A stretch of 64,000 bases of DNA from Colius striatus (taxonomy: Eukaryota; Chordata; Aves; Coliiformes; Coliidae), in the NCBI RefSeq assembly GCF_028858725.1, contig NC_084774.1, forward strand, positions 2,082,001 through 2,146,000. The letters run 5' to 3'. The position numbers were made by a program, and so were the translations under genes. This document shows positions 48,671 through 64,000 of this stretch, piece after piece (positions within the stretch are counted from its first letter, which is position 1; each line of letters starts with the position of its first letter). The notes below the pieces were generated by a model, which worked only from the letters and a program-made list of their open reading frames with translations, ran no database searches and was not told where the DNA came from.

Positions 48671-51600
48671 AGCACCCGCACCCATCGGCACCCGCTCCCA
48701 TCGGCACCCCGCACCCATCGGCACCCGCACCCATCGGCATCCCGCACCCATCGGCACCCGCACCCATCGGCACCCCGCACCCATCGGCACCCGCACCCAT
48801 CGGCATCCCGCACCCATCGGCACCCGCACCCATCGGCACCCGCTCCCATCGGCACCCCGCACCCATCGGCACCCGCACCCATCGGCATCCCGCACCCATC
48901 GGCACCCGCACCCATCGGCACCCCTCACCCATCGGCACCCCTCACCCATCGGCACCCGCACCCATCGGCACCCCTCACCCATCGGCATCCCGCACCCATC
49001 TGTGCCCCGCACCCATCGGCACCCGCACCCATCGGCACCCGCACCCATCACACCCCGCACCCATCGGCATCCCGCACCCATCGGCACCCGCACCCATCGG
49101 CATCCCGCACCCATCGGCATCCCGCACCCATCGGCACCCGCACCCATCGGCACCCCTCACCCATCGGCACCCGCTCCCATCTGTGCCCCGTACCCATCGG
49201 CACCCGCACCCATCGGCACCCGCTCCCATCGGCATCCCGCACCCATCGGCACCCGCTCCCATCTGTGCCCCGTACCCATCGGCACCCGCACCCATCGGCA
49301 CCCGCACCCATCGGCACCCCTCACCCATCGGCATCCCGCACCCATCTGTGCCCCGCACCCATCGGCACCCGCACCCATCGGCACCCGCACCCATCACACC
49401 CCGCACCCATCGGCATCCCGCACCCATCGGCACCCGCACCCATCGGCATCCCGCACCCATCGGCACCCGCACCCATCGGCACCCCTCACCCATCGGCACC
49501 CGCTCCCATCTGTGCCCCGTACCCATCGGCACCCGCACCCATCGGCACCCGCACCCATCGGCATCCCGCACCCATCGGCACCCGCTCCCATCTGTGCCCC
49601 GCACCCATCGGCATCCCGCACCCATCGGCACCCGCACCCATCGGCACCCGCACCCATCGGCACCCGCACCCATCGGCGCCCAGCACCCATCGGCATCCCG
49701 CACCCATCGGCACCCCGCACCCATCGGCACCCGCACCCATCGGCATCCCGCACCCATCACACCCCGCACCCATCGGCTTCCCGTACCCATCGGCATCCCG
49801 CACCCATCGGCCCCCGCACCCATCGGCACCCGCACCCATCGGCACCCGCTCCCATCGGCACCCGCACCCATCGGCACCCGCTCCCATCGGCACCCGCACC
49901 CATCCGCACCCGCTCCCATCGGCATCCCGCACCCATCGGCACCCGCACCCATCGGCGCCCAGCACCCATCGGCACCCGCACCCATCACACCCCGCACCCA
50001 TCGGCACCCGCTCCCATCGGCATCCCGCACCCATCGGCACCCGCACCCATCGGCACCCCTCACCCATCGGCACCCGCACCCATCGGCACCCCTCACCCAT
50101 CGGCATCCCGCACCCATCTGTGCCCCGCACCCATCGGCACCCGCACCCATCGGCACCCGCACCCATCACACCCCGCACCCATCGGCATCCCGCACCCATC
50201 GGCACCCGCACCCATCGGCATCCCGCACCCATCGGCATCCCGCACCCATCGGCACCCGCACCCATCGGCACCCCTCACCCATCGGCATCCCGCACCCATC
50301 TGTGCCCCGCACCCATCGGCACCCGCACCCATCGGCACCCGCACCCATCACACCCCGCACCCATCGGCATCCCGCACCCATCGGCACCCGCACCCATCGG
50401 CATCCCGCACCCATCGGCATCCCGCACCCATCGGCACCCGCACCCATCGGCACCCGCACCCATCGGCGCCCAGCACCCATCGGCACCCGCACCCATCACA
50501 CCCCGCACCCATCGGCACCCGCACCCATCGGCATCCCGCACCCATCGGCACCCGCACCCATCGGCACCCCTCACCCATCGGCACCCCTCACCCATCGGCA
50601 CCCGCACCCATCGGCACCCCTCACCCATCGGCATCCCGCACCCATCTGTGCCCCGCACCCATCGGCACCCGCACCCATCGGCACCCGCACCCATCACACC
50701 CCGCACCCATCGGCATCCCGCACCCATCGGCACCCGCACCCATCGGCATCCCGCACCCATCGGCATCCCGCACCCATCGGCACCCGCACCCATCGGCACC
50801 CCTCACCCATCGGCACCCGCTCCCATCTGTGCCCCGTACCCATCGGCACCCGCACCCATCGGCACCCGCTCCCATCGGCATCCCGCACCCATCGGCACCC
50901 GCTCCCATCTGTGCCCCGTACCCATCGGCACCCGCACCCATCGGCACCCGCACCCATCGGCACCCCTCACCCATCGGCATCCCGCACCCATCTGTGCCCC
51001 GCACCCATCGGCACCCGCACCCATCGGCACCCGCACCCATCACACCCCGCACCCATCGGCATCCCGCACCCATCGGCACCCGCACCCATCGGCATCCCGC
51101 ACCCATCGGCACCCGCACCCATCGGCACCCCTCACCCATCGGCACCCGCTCCCATCTGTGCCCCGTACCCATCGGCACCCGCACCCATCGGCACCCGCAC
51201 CCATCGGCATCCCGCACCCATCGGCACCCGCTCCCATCTGTGCCCCGCACCCATCGGCATCCCGCACCCATCGGCACCCGCACCCATCGGCACCCGCACC
51301 CATCGGCGCCCAGCACCCATCGGCACCCGCACCCATCGGCACCCGCACCCACCGGCACCCGCACCCATCACACCCCGCACCCATCGGCACCCGCACCCAT
51401 CGGCACCCGCACCCATCGGCACCCGCACCCATCGGCATCCCGCACCCATCACACCCCGCACCCATCGGGATCCCGCACCCATCGGCATCCCGCACCCATC
51501 GGCACCCCTCACCCATCGGCACCCGCACCCATCGGCATCCCGCACCCATCGGCACCCCTCACCCATCGGCACCCGCACCCATCGGCATCCCGCACCCATC

Positions 51601-52957
51601 GGCACCCGCACCCATCGGCATCCCGCACCCATCACACCCCGCACCCATCGGCTTCCCGTACCCATCGGCATCCCGCACCCATCGGCCCCCGCACCCATCG
51701 GCACCCGCACCCATCCGCACCCGCTCCCATCGGCACCCGCACCCATCGGCACCCGCTCCCATCGGCACCCGCACCCATCGGCACCCGCACCCATCGGCAC
51801 CCGCACCCATCCGCACCCGCTCCCATCGGCACCCGCACCCATCGGCACCCGCACCCATCGGCGCCCAGCACCCATCGGCACCCGCACCCATCGGCATCCC
51901 GCACCCATCGGCACCCGCACCCATCGGCACCCGCACCCATCGGCACCCGCACCCATCCGCACCCGCTCCCATCGGCACCCGCACCCATCGGCACCCGCAC
52001 CCATCCGCACCCGCTCCCATCGGCACCCGCACCCATCGGCCCCCGCACCCATCGGCACCCGCACCCATCGGCACCCGCACCCATCGGCGCCCAGCACCCA
52101 TCGGCACCCGCACCCATCGGCACCCGCACCCACCGGCACCCGCACCCATCACACCCCGCACCCATCGGCACCCGCACCCATCGGCACCCGCACCCATCGG
52201 CATCCCGCACCCATCACACCCCGCACCCATCGGGATCCCGCACCCATCGGCATCCCGCACCCATCGGCACCCCTCACCCATCGGCACCCGCACCCATCGG
52301 CACCCGCACCCATCGGCATCCCGCACCCATCGGCATCCCGCACCCATCGGCACCCGCACCCATCACACCCCGCACCCATCGGCATCCCGCACCCATCGGC
52401 ACCCGCACCCATCGGCACCCGCACCCATCGGCATCCCGCACCCATCGGCACCCGCACCCAGCGGCACCCGCACCCATCGGCACCCGCTCCCATCGGCACC
52501 CGCACCCATCGGCACCCGCACCCATCGGCACCCCTCACCCATCGGCACCCGCACCCATCGGCACCCGCACCCATCGGCACCCCGCACCCATCGGCATCCC
52601 GCACCCATCGGCACCCCGCACCCATCGGCACCCGCACCCATCGGCATCCCGCACCCATCACACCCCGCACCCATCGGCTTCCCGTACCCATCGGCATCCC
52701 GCACCCATCGGCCCCCGCACCCATCGGCACCCGCACCCATCGGCCCCCGCACCCATCGGCACCCGCACCCATCCGCACCCGCTCCCATCGGCATCCCGCA
52801 CCCATCGGCACCCGCACCCATCGGCGCCCAGCACCCATCGGCACCCGCACCCATCACACCCCGCACCCATCGGCACCCGCACCCATCGGCATCCCGCACC
52901 CATCGGCACCCGCACCCATCGGCATCCCGCACCCATCGGCACCCGCACCCATCGGCT
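48671..52957. repeat. 16/17-bp satellite array upstream of AAR2, about 260 units
   Basis: Units of 16 bp (GGCACCCGCACCCATC) and 17 bp (GGCATCCCGCACCCATC, GGCACCCCTCACCCATC), with rarer CATCTGTGCCCCG, ATCACACCCC, GGCTTCCCGTACCC and GGCGCCCAGCACCC variants, cover 4.3 kb. The minus strand, which is AAR2 sense, presents GGG runs with loops of 3, 7 and 3 bases, a canonical G-quadruplex pattern recurring about every two units. All three plus frames are open for 1400-2060 codons because the unit lacks stops; these are not genes. A block of at least 600 bp is duplicated at an offset of 1646 bp. Confidence 0.98.
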
Positions 52958-53054
52958 CCCCGCTTCCCTGCGGTGGGCTCCCTGTGCCACGGGCTCCTGC
53001 GGGTACCTGCCCTGGACTTCTCACTCCCAGCCCCTGGCTCCTGAGACATCAAAC
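52958..53054. other. Unique bridge between two satellites
   Basis: About 95 bp of non-repetitive GC-rich sequence separating the 16/17-bp array from the CA-rich array. No feature is recognised. Confidence 0.7.
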
Positions 53055-55673
53055 CCGCAGGGACACACACACACACCCTGCAGTGGGACATACACACAGA
53101 CACTCGGCAGGGACACACACGGACACCCGGCAGCGGGCACACACACACACCGTGCAGGGGACACACACACACACACACACACACCCTGCAGGGGACACAC
53201 ACATACACACACACCCTGCAGGGGACACACACACACACACTCCCCGCAGTGGGCACACACACACACTCCCTGCAGTTGACACACAGACACCCTGCAGTGG
53301 GCACACACACACACACCGTGCAGTGGGACACACAAAAACACAAAGACACCCTGCAGGGGAGACACACACAGACACCCTGCAGTGGGACACACAGAAACAC
53401 AAAGACAACCTGCAGGGGACACACACACAGACACCCTGCAGTGGGCACACACACACACACACACACCCCCTGCAGTGGGCACACACACACACTCCCTGCA
53501 GTGGGCACACACACACACACACACACACCCTGCAGTGGGCACACACACACACTCCCTGCAGTGGGCACACACACACACTCCCTGCAGTTGACACACAGAC
53601 ACCCTGCAGTGGGCACACACACACACCGTGCAGGGGACACACACAGACACCCTGCAGTGGGACACACAGAAACACAAAGACACCCTGCAGGGGACACACA
53701 CACACACACACACACACTCTGCAGCGGGACACACACACAGACACCCTGCAGTGGGCACACACAGACACGTTGCAGTGGGACACACACACACACACATAGA
53801 CACCCTGCAGTGGGCACACACACACACAGACACCCTGCAATGGGACACACACACACACACCCTGCAGTGGGACACACACACACACACACACAGACACCCT
53901 GCAGTGGGACACACACACACACACACAGACACCCTGCAGTGGGACACACACACACACACACCCTGCAGTGGGACACACACACACACACACAGACACCCTG
54001 CAGTGGGACACACACACACACACACCCTGCAGTGGGACACACACACACACACACAGACACCCTGCAGTGGGACACACACACACACACACCCTGCAGTGGG
54101 ACACACACACACACAGACACCCTGCAGTGGGACACACACACACACACACACCCTGCAGTGGGACACACACACACACCCCCCCCCCCTGCAGCGGGACACA
54201 CACACAGACACCCTGCAGTGGGCACACACACACACAGACACCCTGCAGTAGGCACACACACACACCCTGCAGGGGACACACACACACACAGACACCCTGC
54301 AGTGGGCACACACACACACCCTGCAGGGGACACACACACACACAGACACCCTGCAGTGGGCACACACACACACCCTGCAGGGGACACACACACACACAGA
54401 CACCCTGCAGTGGGCACACACACACACCCTGCAGGGGACACACACACACACACACCCTGCAGTGGGCACTCACACACACACACACACCCCCTGCAGTGGG
54501 CACACACACACACACCCCCTGCAGTGGGCACTCACACACACACACCCTGCAGTGGGCACACACAGACACCCTGCAGGGGACACACACACACACACACACA
54601 CCCTGCAGTGGGCACACACAGACACCCTGCAGGGGACACACACACACACACACACACCCTGCAGTGGGCACACACAGACACCCTGCAGGGGACACACACA
54701 CACACACACACACCCTGCAGTGGGCACTCACACACACACCCTGCAGTGGGCACACACACACACCCCCTGCAGTGGGCACTCACACACACACCCTGCAGTG
54801 GGCACACACACACACACACCCTGCAGTGGGCACACACAGACACCCTGCAGGGGACACACACACACACACACACACCCTGCAGTGGGCACACACAGACACC
54901 CTGCAGGGGACACACACACACACACACACACCCTGCAGTGGGCACACACAGACACCCTGCAGGGGACACACACACACACACACACACCCTGCAGTGGGCA
55001 CTCACACACACACCCTGCAGTGGGCACTCACACACACACACACACACCCTGCAGTGGGCACTCACACACACACCCTGCAGTGGGCACACACACACACCCC
55101 CTGCAGTGGGCACTCACACACACACCCTGCAGTGGGCACACACACACACCCCCTGCAGTGGGCACTCACACACACACCCTGCAGTGGGCACACACACACA
55201 CACCCTGCAGTGGGCACTCACACACACACCCTGCAGTGGGCACACACACACACCCCCTGCAGTGGGCACTCACACACACCCCCTGCAGTGGGCACACACA
55301 CACACCCCCTGCAGTGGGCACTCACACACACACCCTGCAGTGGGCACACACACACACCCCCTGCAGTGGGCACTCACACACACACACACCCTGCAGTGGG
55401 CACACACACACACCCCCTGCAGTGGGCACTCACACACACACACACACACCCTGCAGTGGGCACTCACACACACACACACCCTGCAGTGGGCACACACACA
55501 CACACACACACACCCTGCAGTGGGCACTCACACACACACACACCCTGCAGTGGGCACACACACACACCCCCTGCAGTGGGCACTCACACACACACACACA
55601 CACCCTGCAGTGGGCACTCACACACACACACACCCTGCAGTGGGCACTCACACACACCCCCTGCAGCGGGACA
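53055..55673. repeat. CA-rich CCCTGCAG satellite array, about 100 units
   Basis: Each unit is a CCCTGCAGTGGGCA or CCCTGCAGGGGACA core (a PstI site in each) joined to a (CA)n stretch of variable length, so unit size varies around 22-32 bp. Sub-blocks are duplicated; for example CTCCCTGCAGTTGACACA occurs at about 53268 and 53578 in matching context. Towards the right end the GCACTCACACAC variant dominates. Frames are open on both strands in long stretches, with His-Thr or Cys-Val repeats, and are not genes. Confidence 0.97.
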
Positions 55674-55874
55674 GGTCTCACAGCCCGCAGCAGGACTGGT
55701 GCCCCTGGCAGCATCCTCCCTGCCAGGATGGCAGAGCCGGGCTCCCGGGGCCGGCTGCCGCTGCTCCAGCTCTGCTGCAGACAGAGCCCAGCCCACCCTT
55801 ACCACAGGCCTCCCGCTGCAAGAAGGCAGGAAAGAGTCCTCTGAGGCCCTGGGGCTGATTTAGCATCAAACACA

Positions 55875-55891
55875 TTTATTTCACCTTTATT
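55875..55891 (-). terminator. EPB41L1: EPB41L1 polyadenylation signals (two AATAAA)
   Basis: The minus strand reads AATAAA at 55891-55886 and again at 55880-55875. They are the only canonical hexamers I find downstream of the EPB41L1 stop codon, and they place the transcript end near 55855-55865, just outside the satellite. Confidence 0.75.
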
Positions 55892-58526
55892 GAGTACAAG
55901 AACAGTGAGCACACACGCACACACCACCGAGCACTGAAAGGGAGCGTGGCCAAGGAGGGGGGAGGCAAACAAGGGAAGAGCCAAGGAGAGTTAGTGAAGG
56001 GACAACAGAGCGCTGCAGTTGGTTGGTAAGGTGCTTCTCAAACGAAAGTCAGGATTAGCACTGTTGTTGTGGCTGTTACTGTGACTCATGCAATCGCAGG
56101 CCAGGTTTGGAATGAATTTGTGGGGTCAGGTTAAAAACAGGCACTCGTGTCTCCCACCCCCTTCCACAGAAAGGCCCCTGGAAGGAAACAAGCGGCCATC
56201 AGCTCAGGGCGAGGGACGGGCTGGGGGTGCTGAGCCCCTGGGGTTGTGCTGAGCAGAAGCCCACACCTCGCTGCCCAAGCATGCTGGGAGCTTTCTTCTC
56301 TCCTTTCTGAAGTTTTCCAACACTGCCACCCATGACACAGGCTGTGGGAGCAGGGGCTGGACCTGCTCAGCCCACACTCACCTCAGCCCGAGCACGCAGC
56401 GAGGCCGGCACGAGCTGTGCGAGGCCGCCGATTCTAACAGGACCCTTGGCTGTTGGAACCACACAGGACGCCGAAAGCCAGCGTCTGGCTCCGCAGCAGC
56501 CTCTGCCGGGTTCCAAAGGTGCCGGAGCCCCGGGGGCTCCCCACTACGGAGCTGCCAAGCACCCGCAGCGTGTGGCCCCGAGGCCTCTCCTGAACGTGCC
56601 ACCGCTGCGGACAGCTGGGCTGGGGAGCCTGAGCCAAGAGAGCAAAGCGGCCTCTCTGCGGCCGCCTCAACCCTTCTTCTGGCCGAGGGTCTGGTCTCTC
56701 CAGGCAGCGGAAGGCGCTCGGATGGAGGCTGGGGAGGCCCAGGCGGCAGCTCTGCCCGCGGCCCAGGCTCACGCCTCTCACAGCCGCAGGAGAACGGGCT
56801 CCACGGGACACGGCGGCGAGCGGCTGGCGAGCCGTGGGGCCAGGCAGGGCAGCGGAGGCTCTGCCCACGGCTCCTGCCCGCTGGTGCCCTCCGAGCCGCC
56901 GCAGGACCTGCCCAGCTGCTGGGTGCCGTCTGTGTGAGGGGTGGGAGACTAAAGGCAAAATGGTGCGGAATCCTGGGCCCTTCTGTTTCCTCGGGAGCTA
57001 GAGACGACTCCAAGAAGGAAACCCGGTTACTTCCTTTGCTCTCTGCTTTTGGTTCCAAGCCTACCCCAACTGCCTGGTTCACAGTGTACGAGGCCCTGGG
57101 CTTGGCCCACGATCCCCTTCCAAAGGCAGCCGTCGAGAAGCCCGTGGCCAAAGGCCAAGCTGGGGTGTGCTGGGGAAGGCAGCCGGGCCAGCATCTCCTC
57201 CTCACGCTGTCACACGTGTGGGCCCGAGCTCTCCCGTCCCTCCGGGCAGGCCTGGGACACCGAGCGGCGCCGGGACCCAGGGCAAGGACCGCCATCGCCC
57301 CTCCGTCGCTGCCACCCGCCCGCAGCGCCTCAGGCAGCCCTTGCCCCTCGCCCCTGCCATCACAGCCCGGGCAGCAGGGCACAAACAACCCCGCTGCCTT
57401 CGCCCCTTCTACAAAGCTCAAGTAACTTCATTACGGGGATCCAGGAACAAAGCAAAACCACCCCAGCCGCCGGCACGGCTCAGTGGCCCGGGGAGGAGCG
57501 GTGAGCACAGGCCTGCCACTGCCAGCTTGCTCCCAGCTGGCCCCTCCACGCAGGGGCTGGGGACACCATCCTGCCCACAGCTGCTGGAGCCGCGGCCTCG
57601 GCCTCCTCCCTGCCCCTCCGGCTCACCGCTGCCCCTCCACACCCACCCCCAGGCGCTGCAGAGCGGCCGGTGGGGCATCTCCTGCCTCGTGCCCTCTCCC
57701 CTTCCTCCACAAAGCAGCAGCGGCTGAAACCCTCCCTGCTCTGTTCTTGCAGGACTGAGAGTCCCACGTGTGATTTAAGAGCCTCAAAATACACCAACCA
57801 CAGTCAATCAAAGAGCTAATAACTTAAAAGCGTCGCCCTCGTGTTTACCAGCACTGTTGGAGTTACCTCAGCACTGCTCCCTCCCTCCCCCCTCCTTACA
57901 CATAATCATATACATAACTTAAATGCACATCCATATGAAACCCCTACAGGCTGCTTTTAATAAATGAGAAACCATATACATACCATCTGTGTTGTCTGAA
58001 ATGAAACCCATCCTTAGATACGTTCAGAGAACAAGAGGTTGGACAAGTGCACAGAGCAGATCGGGAATGGAGGGGGAAGGTCAAACAGAAGCCCGGGAGA
58101 TGCGAAAGAACCAGCGTGGAATGAGCAGAAAGGCGAAACGACACTTGTGAACTGCAAAATAACCCTCAGGTAAGAAACTCCACGTGTTCCTCTCTTCTTT
58201 CCAGAGGTGGCCAATGGTTCTGCTTCTGCTTGGGGGGGTTTATCTCAGTTTGCTTATCTCTTGCTTTGTTGCAAAGCAGTTTTCCCTTCCATTCAGTGTG
58301 CGACAAATGAAGTGATGACTGTGTGTCCTGTGATGAAACATGCAAGATGGTGGCTGTACCGTACTGTTCACAACATCACTGTTGGGACTGCTAAAATCTT
58401 ATTGTATCACCAATCCAGTAAATTCTTCAATGTGTCTGCAGAGGGTTGGCTTGGTTTGTTGGTGCTGTTGTTTGCTATTCGTTTCCAGCATATAGCAGCA
58501 GTGCAAGGATGCATTTGTTTCCTGTT

Positions 58527-58571
58527 TATATATATATATATATGTATGTATGTATATATATATATAATATA
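58527..58571. repeat. (TA)n/(TATG)n microsatellite in the EPB41L1 3'UTR
   Basis: A TATATATATATATA run, then TATGTATGTATG, then a second TATATATATA run. Expected to be length-variable. Confidence 0.9.
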
Positions 58572-58718
58572 TTTGCTATTCCTTTGTTAACAATGTTTGT
58601 CTCTCGCCATGACCGTTGCAGCCAGGATGTCTGTGTGTCGCTGACAAATCCAGCACGAAGGCTCCTTCTCTGCGTGCCCCAGTTTGGATCCAGATGCCGA
58701 CCTCCATGAGCATGTTGG

Positions 58719-63487
<4,769 letters not shown>

Positions 63488-64000
63488 CTGCCGAGAAACA
63501 CAGCAAGTCAGGCGCTGGGGCACGGCGGCAGCAGCTCTGAGGGCTCCCTGGGCACCATCCCTCAGGAGCACAGCATCCCTGCCCTGCTCCTCTGCAAGTG
63601 CCACGCAGCTATGATGTGCTACCAGCATCGTGCCAAGCCCTGCCTGGGCAAAGGGCAGGAGCCACGGCGGAAAGTGCCGAGTGTGACTCACCTAATGCAA
63701 AGCAGACCTGATGCTCTGGGCCTGGGCTTTTCAGGGACTTTTTGCCTTGAAACCATGGGTTAGGTCAAACCGGTCTTCAAAAGCTGAGTGAGACGCACCA
63801 AACCCATTTCCCTCACGCCCCGTGGCAGCTCTGTGACCTGCACCAGCTCCTGGTGCCTGTGGTCACAACCGGGGCCTCCACAGAATGGAGATGGGTTTCC
63901 AGTGCTCCCCTACCACAGGAACCTGGAGCTGCTGCTCAGGGATGCTCAGCCAGTGCTCAGCACACACAAGCCAACAGCCCGCCCTGCCCAGCGCCAGCCA
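63488..64000 (-). other. EPB41L1: EPB41L1 intron, truncated by window end
   Basis: Sequence upstream of the first EPB41L1 exon in the window. No further exon is recognised before the edge. Confidence 0.6.

Larger units (their letters stand above)
55860..58718 (-). other. EPB41L1: EPB41L1 3' untranslated region
   Basis: About 2.86 kb from the stop codon to the tandem AATAAA signals, which fits the long 3'UTR known for this gene. The middle part (about 56380-57400) is GC- and CpG-rich and contains long spurious frames on both strands. The stop-proximal part is AT-rich and includes a TA/TATG microsatellite. Confidence 0.7.

Noticed and set aside
47611-53799. Plus-strand open frame of 2062 codons (and 1642, 1425 in other frames)
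   Set aside because: His/Pro/Ser/Ala repeats from the 16/17-bp satellite. Its start lies antisense over AAR2 exon 1, and openness is explained by the stop-free unit.
53049-55863. Cys-Val-rich (minus) and His-Thr-rich (plus) long frames
   Set aside because: Translations of (CA)n/(TG)n with a PstI core. They resemble no Cys-rich protein family and exist in several frames at once.
56378-57421. 347-codon minus-strand frame
   Set aside because: It lies inside the EPB41L1 3'UTR, in a CpG-rich segment with open frames on both strands. No recognisable domain.

Overview
The window is vertebrate nuclear DNA, almost certainly from a bird. It carries nine CR1 LINE copies plus one tail fragment, an avian-type endogenous retrovirus fragment, very GC-rich coding exons, compact introns, and two genes recognisable from their protein sequence. 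No prokaryotic gene organisation is present. Gene order (EPB41L1 then AAR2, same strand) matches the conserved arrangement on human chromosome 20q11 and, by inference, avian chromosome 20; the next gene expected beyond AAR2, DLGAP4, shows no coding exon here.

Layout. 1-40.7 kb: no protein-coding exon recognised. It is mostly single-copy sequence broken up by CR1 copies, an ERV fragment (about 9.8-11.2 kb) and large tandem arrays: a 49-bp unit (2.3-6.6 kb), a 42-bp unit inside the ERV (10.3-10.6 kb), a nested 44/15-bp unit (19.0-21.0 kb), a CAG tract and an inverted CTG tract (27.3 and 29.1 kb), a decamer array holding one register for 3.16 kb (29.5-32.6 kb), and a 40-bp unit (35.9-36.7 kb). 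40.7-48.7 kb: the complete AAR2 gene on the minus strand, with three coding exons giving 375 residues. Its second intron holds a CR1 copy, a pure GGGGA/GGGAA pentamer array and a 23-bp minisatellite. 48.7-55.7 kb: the AAR2-EPB41L1 spacer, about 94% tandem repeat: a 16/17-bp array starting about 150 bp upstream of the AAR2 start codon, then a CA-rich PstI-type array ending about 200 bp from the EPB41L1 polyadenylation signals. 55.9-64.0 kb: the 3' end of EPB41L1 (protein 4.1N) on the minus strand, with seven C-terminal coding exons (185 residues), a terminal exon holding only two codons plus stop, and a 3'UTR of about 2.9 kb. One EPB41L1 intron is about 88% filled by a 31-bp minisatellite.

The two genes do not form a pathway. 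AAR2 is a U5 snRNP assembly factor; EPB41L1 is a membrane-cytoskeleton adaptor. They are adjacent and co-oriented. The outstanding property of the window is its tandem-repeat load: about 19 kb (roughly 30%) in at least a dozen unrelated arrays, many with higher-order structure. The very long open frames in these arrays are by-products of stop-free units, not genes. Exon limits were set by hand from splice consensus and remembered family sequence; no alignment or search was run.
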